A stretch of 64,000 bases of DNA from Paenibacillus sp. BIHB 4019 (GTDB lineage: Bacteria > Bacillota > Bacilli > Paenibacillales > Paenibacillaceae), in the NCBI RefSeq assembly GCF_002741035.1, contig NZ_CP016808.1, positions 1,550,001-1,614,000 of the forward strand. Reading direction: 5' to 3'. This document shows, one piece after another, positions 1-8,926 of this stretch (its first letter is position 1; each line of letters opens with the position of its first letter). Both the position numbers and the translations under genes were made by a program. Under the pieces are notes generated by a model that saw only the letters and a program-made list of their open reading frames with translations, was not told where the DNA came from and did no database searches.

Positions 1-74
1 AGGCTTAACGTGACACTAAGTAACGTTTTGCCTAGCAGGGTTTTGCCCATAAGGGATTTGTTTGTGCTATTCAT
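1..74 (-). CDS. N-terminal fragment of a probable secreted protein or lipoprotein (cut by window edge)
   Basis: Only the first 24 codons are inside the window. An ATG at 74 is preceded by a clear AAAGGAGG ribosome binding site eight bases upstream. The peptide starts MNSTNKSLMGKTLLGKTLLS, with lysines followed by hydrophobic residues, which looks like the beginning of a signal peptide. A short repeat (MGKTLLGKTLL) is visible. The family cannot be named because the mature part is missing. Confidence 0.6.
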   Translation of the reverse strand, partial: MNSTNKSLMGKTLLGKTLLSVTLS

Positions 75-286
75 GATGTATCCTCCTTTGGTAAAAACAG
101 ATGCGGTATAATGCCTGCTAATACCATACCACAGCTATTTCCCCCACCAATTACCAATGAGAGGATAACCCCTACATGCGCCTAGAACCAGTCATTTTCA
201 TTAAAAATCCATTTTAATTATGAAAGCACTTTTGCTTGACTTTTATTTTTGAGGCGCAATTTGCCAAAAAGCACATGCTCAGCCTG

Positions 287-1330
287 CTAAACCTTCATCT
301 CGGAATGCTGAATCCGCGACGTTTCTATCTGAATCGTCGTATGCGAGATGCCAAACTGCTGCTCGATTTTCGCAAGCGCCTGCTGCAAAATATGCTGGCT
401 GTCATGCTCATCCTCCACTAGCAAATGGCAGCTCAGCGAATCAAGACCCGATGTGATCGTCCATATATGCAAATCATGCACATCTATTACGCCTTCGATT
501 TCCGCAAGCACCCGCTTCACCTTCTCCTGATCAATCGATGGCGGCGTGCCTTCCATGAGAATATGGAGAGTTTGCTTAATGATATTCCAGGCACTCCGTA
601 AAATAAGCACCGACACGAGCACCGATATAATCGGATCGGCAATATTCCAATCAAACAAGTAGATGAGCAGCCCAGCAAGCACAGCCCCGACCGAGCCAAG
701 CGCATCGCTCAAAACATGCAGATAAGCGCTTCGTACATTCAAGTTGTTATGCACATCGCCTTTGCGCATTAAAGCCCAAGCACTGGCCAAATTCGCCAAT
801 AGGCCAACAAGCGCAATGAGTATCATGGAGCCGCTGGCAACAGCAGGAGGATCGAATAAGCGATGGTAGGCCTCCCATACAATAAACCCGGCTATGACGA
901 ACAAGGCAATGCCGTTGAACAGCGCGGCCAATATTTCGAAGCGGTAAAAGCCGTAGGTTTTCGTCTTGGAAGCGGGCTTGCTGGCGAACCAGACGGCAAC
1001 CAGGCTTAGAATAAGCGCGCTCACATCGCTCAGCATATGGCCGGAATCGGCAAGCAGCGCCAGACTCCTCGTCAACAAGCCGCCGAAAAATTCAAGAAAC
1101 ATAATGCCGACTGTAATCGACAGCGCAATAATCAAGCCGACCTTATTGCCATTGACATCAAAATGATGGTGGCCGCCCGGTCCATGGGAATGGTCATGCC
1201 CATGATGGTGACCGTGGCTGTTGTCATGATTGTGGTCGTTATGATGATCATGATCGTGGTCGTGGTTATGGTCGTGGTGACCACCCTCGCTATGGCTGTG
1301 CCCATGTTGATGCTTTTTCTTCGTGTCCAT
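287..1330 (-). CDS. czcD: Cation diffusion facilitator (CDF) metal exporter, CzcD/ZitB type
   Basis: A 347-residue CDF family antiporter that moves divalent metal (most likely Zn2+, possibly Co2+ or Cd2+) out of the cytoplasm in exchange for protons. The first 55 residues are extremely histidine-rich (HGHSH, HDHDHDH runs), a typical cytosolic metal-binding tail. Six membrane segments follow. The two transport-site motifs are visible: LADSGHMLSD in TM2 and HVLSDALGS in TM5 (HxxxD). The C-terminal ferredoxin-like domain (about 265-345) has HDLHIWTI. An ATG at 1330 has AGGAGG upstream. It is monocistronic with its own promoter and an ArsR/CzrA-like operator, so metal induction is likely. Zinc over other metals is inferred, not shown. 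Confidence 0.93.
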   Translation of the reverse strand: MDTKKKHQHGHSHSEGGHHDHNHDHDHDHHNDHNHDNSHGHHHGHDHSHGPGGHHHFDVNGNKVGLIIALSITVGIMFLEFFGGLLTRSLALLADSGHMLSDVSALILSLVAVWFASKPASKTKTYGFYRFEILAALFNGIALFVIAGFIVWEAYHRLFDPPAVASGSMILIALVGLLANLASAWALMRKGDVHNNLNVRSAYLHVLSDALGSVGAVLAGLLIYLFDWNIADPIISVLVSVLILRSAWNIIKQTLHILMEGTPPSIDQEKVKRVLAEIEGVIDVHDLHIWTITSGLDSLSCHLLVEDEHDSQHILQQALAKIEQQFGISHTTIQIETSRIQHSEMKV

Positions 1331-1389
1331 ATTCTCTGCCTCCTGCTGCTATTAAAAGCGATACCATTCGCTTTTTCAAATAAAATAAC

Positions 1390-1443
1390 ATATGAGCATG
1401 TATTCATATATTATATAATGAACCAGCTGGACACATTTGTCAA
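1390..1443 (-). promoter_or_regulatory. Promoter and ArsR/CzrA-like operator of the CDF exporter
   Basis: On the minus strand TTGACA (1443-1438) is followed by a 17-bp spacer and CATTAT (1420-1415). Just downstream, at the expected transcription start, lies ATATGAGCATGTATTCATAT (1390-1409), an imperfect palindrome of the ATGA-N6-TCAT kind seen at SmtB/ArsR/CzrA zinc-sensor operators. No arsR gene is in the window, so the regulator would act from elsewhere. The promoter is read directly; the regulator identity is inference. Confidence 0.7.
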
Positions 1444-1520
1444 CCAGTGCGCTTCCTTATTTTTCTCCACTCGTCCAAAAAGCATTCATTCCTTCGCCTT
1501 CTCCACCCGACTTCCAAATA

Positions 1521-1579
1521 AAAAAGCCCGAGTATGCGCAGCTCAGCTTTTTCAAGCTTAGACGCGCACACTCGGGTTT
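1521..1579 (-). terminator. Rho-independent terminator of the export operon
   Basis: GCCCGAGTATGCGC (1526-1539) pairs with the arm ending at 1576. On the minus strand the stem is followed by a TTTTTT run, directly after the adaptor gene that ends at 1585. Confidence 0.85.
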
Positions 1580-1584
1580 CCTGT

Positions 1585-2667
1585 TTATTGCAAGGAGACA
1601 ACGTCGCCCTCCTTCAAGCCTTCAAGCACTTCTACCTTATCTCCCGCCGACATTCCGACCTTGATGTCTTGGCGCTCATATTGGCCTGCGCCTTTTTCCA
1701 GCATGACATAAGACGAAGCTTGGTCGCTCATAATAGCAATGGAGGGCAAAGCAAGTGCACTCTCCTTACGGCTTATCTCAATGTCGCCAGTGAGCGACAA
1801 TCCAGCAATCAAATATTCGCTTGGCTCAAGCGAAATAACAACCTCGAATTGCGCAGCTTGATTGAGGCTGTTTTGATCCGTGCCTGTTTTCGCGAACTTG
1901 GATACGCGCAGCACTTTGCCATCAAGCACAACATCCTTCATCGCCGTCATTTTCACCTTGACCAACATATCCTGCTTAATGCGGAATACATCCTGCTCTC
2001 CGACAAGGGCAATGAATTGCAGCTTGTTCAGATCAACAATTTTGCCAATCAGCTGGTTGTCGCCTACTGCTTGCAGTTGCTTGGCCGTTTGATCAAACAG
2101 AAAAATACCGTCGCCTGGTGAACGATATTGGGATTCATTCAGCTTCAGCCGCTTTTGCGTCAGCGCTTTGCGCCCAATCGATTCCTTCACATCGTTCAGC
2201 TCCTGCGTCAAACGGGCAATTTCCTTGGCAACCAGCGCCTTCTTGCGCTCAACCTCCGTCGCCTCAAGCATGCCCAGCTCATCTTCCGTATTCGTTACAA
2301 AAGCTTGCAGCTGTGCCTCCAGATCCGCTTTATGCAGCTCCGCTTCCTCCTGCGTTATTTGATTTTGCAGCTCGGTCTGGTCAAGCGTAAACAATACCTC
2401 GCCCTTCTTCACCTGCTGACCGTCCTTCACTTTCCACTGCGTCACTTTGGAGCTGAAAGGCGCATAAACAGACGTTTCCTGCTCATACAGCGACTTGCCC
2501 TTAACCTGAATCGTATTGACGAGCGTTTCCTTGGTCGCCTGAAATGTAATGGCCTGTGAATCGCCCGCCATATCGACCATCTCCGGCGGCTTCGACATGG
2601 AGTACAGCACCACGCTTATTCCGATTAATACAATCCCGATGATGATCCATTTAATCTTTTTCTTCAT
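1585..2667 (-). CDS. Membrane-fusion adaptor of an ABC exporter (HlyD/MacA/YknX type)
   Basis: 360 residues with one N-terminal membrane anchor (about 5-24) and an extracytoplasmic adaptor: lipoyl/biotinyl half-motifs (VKGKSLYEQETSVYAPF and SPGDGIFLF, about 54-70 and 184-192), a helical hairpin rich in Gln, Glu and Lys (about 105-175), then beta-barrel and membrane-proximal domains. It lies downstream of the permease and ATPase genes in the same direction, completing a tripartite exporter as in Bacillus YknXYZ, which protects against the killing factor SdpC, or MacAB. The start at 2667 has GGGGGAGAA upstream. The substrate is not evident; antimicrobial peptide or cell-envelope stress export is a family-based guess. 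Confidence 0.87.
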   Translation of the reverse strand: MKKKIKWIIIGIVLIGISVVLYSMSKPPEMVDMAGDSQAITFQATKETLVNTIQVKGKSLYEQETSVYAPFSSKVTQWKVKDGQQVKKGEVLFTLDQTELQNQITQEEAELHKADLEAQLQAFVTNTEDELGMLEATEVERKKALVAKEIARLTQELNDVKESIGRKALTQKRLKLNESQYRSPGDGIFLFDQTAKQLQAVGDNQLIGKIVDLNKLQFIALVGEQDVFRIKQDMLVKVKMTAMKDVVLDGKVLRVSKFAKTGTDQNSLNQAAQFEVVISLEPSEYLIAGLSLTGDIEISRKESALALPSIAIMSDQASSYVMLEKGAGQYERQDIKVGMSAGDKVEVLEGLKEGDVVSLQ

Positions 2668-2731
2668 TTCTTCTTCTCCCCCTGGTTCCTCGCTGGCTCA
2701 GACATGCCCGGGCCATAGCGCTGGACCCCCT

Positions 2732-4093
2732 CTAATCTCTCTTGATTGCGGTCAATGCATCAGTACGCGAAGCGCTGACTGCCGGATAAATCCCCGATAT
2801 AATGCCCGTCATCACGGCAAACGCCAGTCCGACCGGAATAGCAGACAACGGAATGAAGATGGACATATTTTCCTCGCCGGTAGACATCGATAAAATAAGA
2901 GCATTTATTCCCCATACGATCCAGTATGAAAATAAAACGCCCAGCAGTCCCCCCAGCAGTCCAAGCAGGGCTGCTTCTACAATGAACATATTCCGAATTT
3001 GCGCCAGATTGGCACCAAGCACCTTCATAATTCCGATTTGGCGGCGCCGTTGGTACGTGGACATCGTCATTGCCACAATAATGGAAATCGAGGCGATAAT
3101 AAGAATGAATACGCCTGCGCCTACCGCGATGCTTTTGAACACAGCGAACTGCTCTTCAAGGGCCTCTTTTTGCAGAAGATTGGATTGGGTGTTTAAGGTA
3201 AGCTTCTTGATTTGCTCCTCCACCTGCTTCACATTTTCCTCCGCATCCACCTTGACCGTTACTTGATTGTAGGTGCCGTTAGCCGTCTCTTCACCGCTAT
3301 TTTGCATGAGCTGCTCACGCAGGCTATTCGCCGTTTCAATCGATACATAAATTTTACGGTCATTGGAAAGCTGCATGTCGGATACACCTTTAGGCTTCTT
3401 CAACACCCCTACGACTCGAAGGCCCTCGCTGATCCTTTTCTTGTTATCCTGATCATAGTTCACCAACTGAATCTGCTTCTGGTACAAGGCGGAAGGTGTA
3501 GTCATCATCGTCATATATTGATCTTGCAGTGTTGAATCGCCTGGATTTAAATTCATGGCCTCAAACAGCTTATTCTGCTCTTCCTGATTCATTAGTCCAA
3601 GCGTCGTACCGTAACTTATTACTACAGAGTTTGGAGCATCCGATGCCGAACCCTGCCAATACGTATTGCCGAAAGCTTCCAGACTGCTCAAATCCGTTCC
3701 AATAATTTCGGCATAGGCCTGCTTATCATCCGTAGTCGTCATTTGCATGTAGCTCAGCTGCTGCATAGCTGCTACAGCCTTTACGTGCTTAATGTTGCGC
3801 ATGATTTCGACCTTTTGATCCGTCAGCTTGCCCCGATTTTTCACTTCATCGCTTGCCGTGCTTTGGCTTCCAGGCCCTGCGGACGCGCCATTATCCGGCA
3901 CAACCGTAATTTCATCCATTTTCAAATAGCTCGTGAGCTGGGTTTCGACAATTTTCTGCGTAGATTCTCCAATGCTCATCGCCAAAATAATAGCGGCACA
4001 ACCAATCGACAAGCCAGCTGCACACAGCATGGTGACTACTTTGCGCCGTCTGACCTGATCCCATGACAGCCTCGTAAGATCGCTAACTCTCAA
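2732..4093 (-). CDS. ABC transporter permease, MacB/FtsX family
   Basis: A 453-residue permease with the MacB topology: TM1 near 20-42, a large extracytoplasmic domain (about 45-320) and three C-terminal TM segments (about 325-350, 370-400, 415-440) ending in a short [16 protein letters not shown] tail typical of the family. The start is TTG at 4093, in the ATTGA overlap with the ATPase stop and seven bases after GAGGAGG, so the two genes are translationally coupled. With the ATPase and the downstream adaptor it should form a mechanotransmission-type exporter rather than a lumen-type pore. Substrate unknown. Confidence 0.9.
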   Translation of the reverse strand: MRVSDLTRLSWDQVRRRKVVTMLCAAGLSIGCAAIILAMSIGESTQKIVETQLTSYLKMDEITVVPDNGASAGPGSQSTASDEVKNRGKLTDQKVEIMRNIKHVKAVAAMQQLSYMQMTTTDDKQAYAEIIGTDLSSLEAFGNTYWQGSASDAPNSVVISYGTTLGLMNQEEQNKLFEAMNLNPGDSTLQDQYMTMMTTPSALYQKQIQLVNYDQDNKKRISEGLRVVGVLKKPKGVSDMQLSNDRKIYVSIETANSLREQLMQNSGEETANGTYNQVTVKVDAEENVKQVEEQIKKLTLNTQSNLLQKEALEEQFAVFKSIAVGAGVFILIIASISIIVAMTMSTYQRRRQIGIMKVLGANLAQIRNMFIVEAALLGLLGGLLGVLFSYWIVWGINALILSMSTGEENMSIFIPLSAIPVGLAFAVMTGIISGIYPAVSASRTDALTAIKRD

Positions 4094-4806
4094 TGGACTG
4101 CCTCCTCTACCGGATGCTTGTCCAGCTCAACAGCAGGCTGCGATTTTTCCAGAAACCCGTCGCGAAGCGTAATAATATGCTGGGTCTGCTGCGCAACCTC
4201 GCGCTCATGGGTGACGATAATAAAGGTCGTGTTCATCGTCTTGTTCAAATGCTTAAGAATGGCCAAAATCTCCTCTTCCGTCTTCGTATCCAAATTTCCC
4301 GTAGGCTCATCGGCGAAAATAACCGATGGCTCTGTAATAAGCGAGCGCGCAATACTGACACGCTGCTGCTGTCCGCCCGACAGCTGGGAAGGGAACATTT
4401 CCCCTTTATCCGGTATGCCGACCTGCTCCAGCAGCTTTAGCGCCTTCTGCTTGCGAATTGAAGGACGCGTCGATTGAAACACGAGCGGCAGCTCGATATT
4501 TTCACGAACCGTCAAGTTCGGAATGAGCTCATAAGCCTGAAAAATAAACCCGATATGCTCACGGCGGAACTCCGCCAGCTTGTTTTCATTCATATTTACG
4601 ATGTTGTGATCTGCTATGTAAATGCTGCCCTCCGTCGGCTTCATCAGCCCCGCCATCAGATTAAGCAGCGTCGACTTTCCTGAGCCTGAGCTTCCCAGCA
4701 AAGCAACCATATCTCCTTTGTTTACGCGAAAATCGATCTGTTGAAGAACCAGCGTCGTCTCATTGCCGTTCTTAAATGCATGGGACAAGCCCTCTACACG
4801 AAGCAA
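4090..4806 (-). CDS. ABC transporter ATP-binding protein, LolD/MacB/YknY type
   Basis: The nucleotide-binding subunit of the exporter. Visible motifs are Walker [11 protein letters not shown]-loop [14 protein letters not shown], signature [14 protein letters not shown], Walker [13 protein letters not shown] and the H-loop IIVTHE. The DEPTGNLD and ELIPNLTV patterns are characteristic of the MacB/LolD clade. I place the start at TTG 4806 because GGGGAG lies eight bases upstream; a longer in-frame reading from TTG 4842 has no ribosome binding site and would run into the dispersed repeat at 4841. The stop overlaps the permease start by four bases. It is the first gene of the operon ATPase-permease-adaptor. 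Confidence 0.92.
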   Translation of the reverse strand: MLRVEGLSHAFKNGNETTLVLQQIDFRVNKGDMVALLGSSGSGKSTLLNLMAGLMKPTEGSIYIADHNIVNMNENKLAEFRREHIGFIFQAYELIPNLTVRENIELPLVFQSTRPSIRKQKALKLLEQVGIPDKGEMFPSQLSGGQQQRVSIARSLITEPSVIFADEPTGNLDTKTEEEILAILKHLNKTMNTTFIIVTHEREVAQQTQHIITLRDGFLEKSQPAVELDKHPVEEAVH

Positions 4807-4840
4807 ATCCTTCACTCCCCTTGTCTCTCTAACTCTTAGC

Positions 4841-4971
4841 AAGCGTAAACGGCTGTGGCCTTCCTCTGGCGGCCCAAGCTACGTTTCGCGATGAAATATA
4901 GAGTAAGGATACAATTCATATCCTTTCCTATATTTCAAGCGTAAACGGCTGCGGCCTTCCTCTGGCGGCAA
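4841..4971 (+). repeat. Two copies (A and B) of a dispersed palindromic repeat
   Basis: Copy A (4841-4905) and copy B (4935-4971) share GCGTAAACGGCTG, then a GGCCTTCCTCTGGCGGC block. Between them GAAATATAGAGTAAGGAT and ATCCTTTCCTATATTTC form an imperfect inverted repeat, so the pair can fold as one composite hairpin. Related copies lie at 14031-14070 (inverted) and 57291-57350. Located just upstream of the export operon. Confidence 0.75.
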
Positions 4972-5242
4972 CTTTATCTACACAAATTACAGCCAAAGCG
5001 CTTGTTGCTTTAACTGTTCTATATTCCATAATTATCCTTGATATTTCAATCGTACTATAACCTCTATTAAAGAACAATACTGCTGACATTGCTTCCTAAT
5101 CTTCAAAAAAGCTATATGAATTTTATTCCTTTCCCCATAAAAAGTAGTTACAAATTAGTTACTTAGATTCGTTAAATGGAGCTTTTCACATTAAAATTTC
5201 TATTTTTAACTTGCATGCTTACTCTTTTCTGCAAAATAAAAG
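4972..5242. other. Intergenic stretch without a recognisable gene
   Basis: AT-rich DNA between the export operon and the SGNH hydrolase terminator. It holds a CAAAGCGCTTG near 4992-5003 that weakly resembles a cre half-match. I see no convincing coding sequence or RNA. Confidence 0.5.
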
Positions 5243-5280
5243 AAAAGCATCCCCAATTTCCAGCGAAATGGGGATGCTTT
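5243..5280 (-). terminator. Terminator downstream of the SGNH hydrolase
   Basis: AAAGCATCCCC pairs with GGGGATGCTTT around a short loop; on the minus strand the stem is followed by a T-rich tract. It lies about 105 bases after the hydrolase stop. Confidence 0.8.
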
Positions 5281-5386
5281 GTTGTAGCTGCGCCTGCGTA
5301 TGATGCCGCCTCGCTGCTCGCTGCTCCGATTTCTACAAATCTATACGCAGTAAGACGCGGACGGGTTCAAAAAAACATCATATTTG

Positions 5387-6043
5387 CTATTTAATCGCTA
5401 ATCTGCTGTTTTGTACCGTAGACAGCCACTCGCGGGCGAGCAGCTCATGCCCCGCCGCTGTCGGATGAACGCCATCCCATAGCCAGTAGGCTGCACCAGT
5501 CACTTCGCTCGCTTTGTCGAACACATGCTGCACACGTACAAGAACCGCATTATACTCTGCTGCCAGAGCAGCTGTTTTTTCTTGGTAGCCCTTAATAATT
5601 TGCTGCCATTCATCCCAACGCTCCAACGTCACGCCAGTTTTCAGGATGAATGGTTCGACAAGGACGAACCTCGTCTGCGGCAGCACTTCGGCTGTCTCCT
5701 CCAGCAAATGCCGATAAGCGCGCTCAAAACGGTCTGTTGCGCCGCTCGCTTCGCCAGACATCGTCCGCCAAGCATCATTGACGCCAATCAAAATGCTGAG
5801 CACATCCGGCTTCAAGCTGAGCGCATCTTCGTTCCATCTCGCGTACAGATCGGAGACGCGATCGCCGCTTATGCCCTTATTAATGAAATGGGGTGCTTTC
5901 TCCGCCAACTCATAACCAAGGCGTGAGGCAATTAAATACGGATAGCTATGGCCTAAAATATGATTTAAATCATCATTGCGCCCGCGCGAACCATCTGTAA
6001 TGGAATCCCCTTGAAATAAAACGGTCAATTGCTGCTCGCTCAT
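5387..6043 (-). CDS. SGNH/GDSL-family hydrolase
   Basis: A 218-residue esterase/deacetylase-like protein. Block I GDSITDG (residues 13-19) carries the nucleophilic Ser, block III has GVNDAW (Gly and Asn of the oxyanion hole), and block V DGVHPTAAGHELLA holds the catalytic Asp and His. The length and lack of a signal peptide fit the cytoplasmic clade found in Paenibacillus, whose members act on acetylated or acylated sugars; the substrate here is unknown. The ATG at 6043 has AAGGAG upstream. A single-gene unit with its own terminator near 5260. Confidence 0.88.
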   Translation of the reverse strand: MSEQQLTVLFQGDSITDGSRGRNDDLNHILGHSYPYLIASRLGYELAEKAPHFINKGISGDRVSDLYARWNEDALSLKPDVLSILIGVNDAWRTMSGEASGATDRFERAYRHLLEETAEVLPQTRFVLVEPFILKTGVTLERWDEWQQIIKGYQEKTAALAAEYNAVLVRVQHVFDKASEVTGAAYWLWDGVHPTAAGHELLAREWLSTVQNSRLAIK

Positions 6044-6112
6044 CTCGTCCCAGCTCCTTAATAGTGGATAAATTTATGATGCATGTTCGGTTGAAATGCT
6101 CTGCTTTATTAC

Positions 6113-7087
6113 CTATTCAAGCCCCGGCTCCTCACGCTGCAGCTCTGCAAAGCAAGCCGCCGTCTCAAGTGCGGCATGGAAATTGCAGACCCCATCTTCG
6201 ACACACCATGCTGCGGATAGCACCATATGGCTGAAGCCATAGGCAAGAACGCGCTCCCGTTTGAGGCATAGGGCATCGCTAAGAATATGGACGCGATTAC
6301 GCAGCAGTTTGATTCGCTCCGCCCGTGTCTCAGGCAGCTGATTCATCAGCAGCGGAATAACGCCATAAGCCGCTTCGCCGATGACGCCCTTGGGATCAAT
6401 CGCCAGCCAGCCGGCAGATGCTTCACCCTCTCGCGCGGCGGACAAAATATTGCCCTGATGCAGATCGCCATGCAGCAGCAGCTGCGGCTCGCTCTTGCCC
6501 GTGGCGAATAGCTGGCCGAAGGTCAGCTGTGCCTGCCGGACGAGCGGCTCCGGCAGCGGTCCGGTGCCGCCATCATGGCGCTGGCGCAGCCGCTCCAGCC
6601 CGCGCGCCCACTGCAAAGCCGTAGGGAAGCTTACGCCTCCGGCCGCTTCCCCTACAGCCGCTGCGTCCGCTGCTGGCACAGCCAGCTTACGCATCACTTC
6701 CGCAGCGATGCGGACGGCCGCCGCATCGTCTGCCACTTCCGAGAGCAGCTGTCCCGGCCTCAGCCGCTCCAGCAGCATGACGCCGCGCTCTGCATCCGAT
6801 GCCAGCAGGCGAACCGCTCCTCGCCCATCGTACAGCTGAAGCGCGGCCAGCTCGGTTCGGCTTTCCCTGCACGGCACGCCCAGCTTCAGCACAGCCTCGC
6901 TCCCGTCCTTCCGCAGCGCCGGAAGCACCAGATTGAAGGTCAGCTCATACGGCGATCGATCCGCCAGCTGCAGCTCCCACTGCTCCGCACAGCTTGCCAG
7001 CAGCAAGTCCAGCTCAGCAAGCCACCGCTCGCCGCTTTCTCCATGTACGCTTATGACAGTCTGCATCCATGCTGATGGCCATCTCAT
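6113..7087 (-). CDS. Aminoglycoside/hydroxyurea phosphotransferase-family kinase (APH(6)-like)
   Basis: A small-molecule kinase with the APH fold. The catalytic motif LLHGDLHQGNIL and the metal-binding segment AIDPKGVIGEAAYG are both present; the DPKG form is characteristic of streptomycin 6-phosphotransferases and hydroxyurea kinases (Aph_6_hur family). The N-terminal lobe has the ELTFNLVLPALRKDGSEAVLK region with the expected lysine. I choose ATG 7087, nine bases after GGGAGAGG, over upstream ATGs at 7117 and 7147 that lack a ribosome binding site. About 324 residues, close to family size. It follows the lactonase gene by about 70 bases and may share its transcript. Actual resistance activity is not proven by sequence. 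Confidence 0.82.
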   Translation of the reverse strand: MRWPSAWMQTVISVHGESGERWLAELDLLLASCAEQWELQLADRSPYELTFNLVLPALRKDGSEAVLKLGVPCRESRTELAALQLYDGRGAVRLLASDAERGVMLLERLRPGQLLSEVADDAAAVRIAAEVMRKLAVPAADAAAVGEAAGGVSFPTALQWARGLERLRQRHDGGTGPLPEPLVRQAQLTFGQLFATGKSEPQLLLHGDLHQGNILSAAREGEASAGWLAIDPKGVIGEAAYGVIPLLMNQLPETRAERIKLLRNRVHILSDALCLKRERVLAYGFSHMVLSAAWCVEDGVCNFHAALETAACFAELQREEPGLE

Positions 7088-7160
7088 CTCCGCTGACCTC
7101 TCCCTCTCTTTTCGCATCTCGCCGCATGAAAGGCATGTTCGCCTCAACTATTTCCTGCTG

Positions 7161-8243
7161 CTACACTAACACGGGCTGCACATACACGGGACCAGATACC
7201 GTAACGGAATGTCCGGTATACACAGGCAAGCCTGTTGCCACATCTATGCGGAATACAGCCAAATTATTCGTGTCGCGGTTAGCCGCGATAATATACTGGC
7301 CTCCCGGCACAAAAGCAAAATGGCGCGGGTGCTCGCCCTCAATCGGCACATGACCAGCAAGGGTCAGCTTGCCGTCTGCTTCATTAATTGCGTACACTAC
7401 GAAGCTGTCGTGCCCGCGATTCGAGCCATATACATATTTGCCATCCTCGGAAACGGCAATTTCGGCGCATGTATTTTCACCGTCAAAATCAGCAGGAAGC
7501 GTTGGAACAGTTGCAAGCGCCGCAAGCGTACCTGCCTCAGCATCGTAACGGAACGCAGTAACCGTCGAATCTACTTCATTAATGACATACGCGAATTGCC
7601 CATTCGGGTGAAAAGCCATATGCCTCGGGCCAGCACCTGCATGAAGCACGGTCTCGCCGTGGAAAACCAGCTTTTGCGCTTGGTCATCAATACGATAAGC
7701 CATAATGCGGTCAATGCCCAGATCCGGCGAGAACAGGTAGCGGCCGTCCGGGCTGAATTGTATGCTATGGGGATGCGGCTGATTTTGCCGCTCCGGGTGC
7801 TGGCCAACTCCCGTATGCTGGGCGATATCAAGCAGCTCTCCCACCTCGCCATTGTCCGTCAGCGACACTAGGCTGATTCTGCCGCCATGGTAGCTCGACA
7901 GCAGCAAATAGCGATTGGATGGATCGCGTTGAATATGGCAAGCAGGAGCTGTAATTGCTTCGCTGCGGTTAAGCTCCGTCAAGGCTGTTTTATCCGTGTC
8001 GATGGCAAAAGCTACAGCATCGCCGATTTTGGCTCCTGCTGCAGAAACCCCTTCTGCAATGGCATACAACCGTTTGTTTAGAATATCCACATTCAAAAAT
8101 GTAGGATTTTTGAGGCCGGATACTTCATCCAGCAGCGACAGCTTGCCTTCTTTTTCATCAAAAGCATACGCATATACGCCGCTCGCCGCAGCCTCTGCAT
8201 AGGACCCGACAAATACGACAACTCGTTCATTATGTACAGACAC
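7161..8243 (-). CDS. Lactonase family protein (seven-bladed propeller, 6-phosphogluconolactonase-like)
   Basis: A 360-residue beta-propeller of the YbhE/Pgl lactonase family. Family hallmarks are HSIQFSPDGRYLFSPDLGIDRI, AGPRHMAFHPNGQFAYVINE and EHPRHFAFVPGGQYIIAANRDTN, which place His and Arg residues around the predicted active cleft. Likely role: hydrolysis of 6-phosphogluconolactone or a related sugar lactone in the cytoplasm. The start is GTG 8243 with AAGGAGG eight bases upstream. First gene of a probable two-gene unit with the kinase-like gene. Confidence 0.87.
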   Translation of the reverse strand: MSVHNERVVVFVGSYAEAAASGVYAYAFDEKEGKLSLLDEVSGLKNPTFLNVDILNKRLYAIAEGVSAAGAKIGDAVAFAIDTDKTALTELNRSEAITAPACHIQRDPSNRYLLLSSYHGGRISLVSLTDNGEVGELLDIAQHTGVGQHPERQNQPHPHSIQFSPDGRYLFSPDLGIDRIMAYRIDDQAQKLVFHGETVLHAGAGPRHMAFHPNGQFAYVINEVDSTVTAFRYDAEAGTLAALATVPTLPADFDGENTCAEIAVSEDGKYVYGSNRGHDSFVVYAINEADGKLTLAGHVPIEGEHPRHFAFVPGGQYIIAANRDTNNLAVFRIDVATGLPVYTGHSVTVSGPVYVQPVLV

Positions 8244-8535
8244 GATTTATATTCCTCCTTCAAATTAGCGGGACCTGCCCCGCTGCGTGTAAGGGCTGAC
8301 GTTATGGCAGCGGAGCTTGCCGCTTGCCTTGCCAGCTTTCCCGCATTAAAGCTTTCCCTCTTATTGTACTAGCAGTCTGCGCACAAACCAAGTGCTGTTG
8401 CTACGGTTTTTATCCCGCCTGAGCAAACGGCTGTTAGGATGAACAATGTTGCAACAGGCTGCTGGCTGGTCTATCATAACGCTAGGGCATACCGCCTTTA
8501 TAAGGTTTAATTTTAATGGGCAAAGGAGTCTGAGG

Positions 8536-8751
8536 ATGGCGATAAATCGTAAATTGATAACGGATGCGGATTTCGAGGAGGCACTCCAGCGGGAGCTTCG
8601 GCTTCGCGTCTTTGAAGATGATTATATTGTGTGCTCCGGCGGAAACATCGTCCGTTTCGACGATACGCAGGTCGTCATTCAGACGAGCGTCAGCGATATT
8701 ACTTATTTTTCCAGGGATCAATGCGAGTTTTTTGAAATGAAACGCAAATAG
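8536..8751 (+). CDS. Small conserved-looking protein of unknown function
   Basis: A 71-residue soluble protein starting at ATG 8536, seven bases after AAAGGAG; upstream in-frame codons lack a ribosome binding site. The peptide has a charged helical first half (DADFEEALQRELRLRVFEDD) and a beta-like second half ending in CEFFEMKRK. No motif that I can assign. It sits alone between the divergent lactonase gene and the mqnB leader. The size, good ribosome binding site and coding-like composition argue that it is real. Confidence 0.6.
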   Translation: MAINRKLITDADFEEALQRELRLRVFEDDYIVCSGGNIVRFDDTQVVIQTSVSDITYFSRDQCEFFEMKRK

Positions 8752-8802
8752 CCGCTTGCAGCCGGGAAAGCGCTCGCCTTTCCTTTTCGTCTGCAACCGT
8801 AC

Positions 8803-8898
8803 TATAATTAAGTAATAAGCTTGGAAAAAGCAACAACCCTAGCTTTTCGCAGCATTATGCGGCCGTAGATGCAATCTACTCCCGCATGATGGTGCGAA
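8803..8898 (+). promoter_or_regulatory. Promoter -10 and strongly structured leader of mqnB
   Basis: A consensus TATAAT lies at 8803-8808 with a weak -35 region. The following leader contains a long hairpin: TTCGCAGCATTATGCGG (8846-8862) pairs with CCGCATGATGGTGCGAA (8882-8898), with an inner GTAGAT/ATCTAC stem in the loop. It ends about 28 bases before the mqnB start and is followed only by a short ATTTTG, so it is either a weak terminator/attenuator or an mRNA-stabilising structure. Confidence 0.5.
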
Positions 8899-8926
8899 AT
8901 TTTGCCGTTAAAGGAGATTGCGCCTG

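Noticed and set aside
1037..1561. A Met/Val-rich open frame opposite the CDF exporter N-terminus
   Set aside because: The Met/Val-rich run is simply the antisense of the His-rich tail.
4992..5003. A cre-like CAAAGCGCTTG upstream of the export operon
   Set aside because: It matches too few consensus positions and lies about 190 bases from the start, so it is not listed as a site.
5176..5394. A 72-residue plus-strand open frame
   Set aside because: Runs through the terminator hairpin and into the 3' end of the SGNH gene; no ribosome site.
6113..7087. A true streptomycin-resistance gene
   Set aside because: APH(6)-like motifs are present, but such chromosomal kinases are common and often inactive on clinical drugs; context (lactonase) gives no support.
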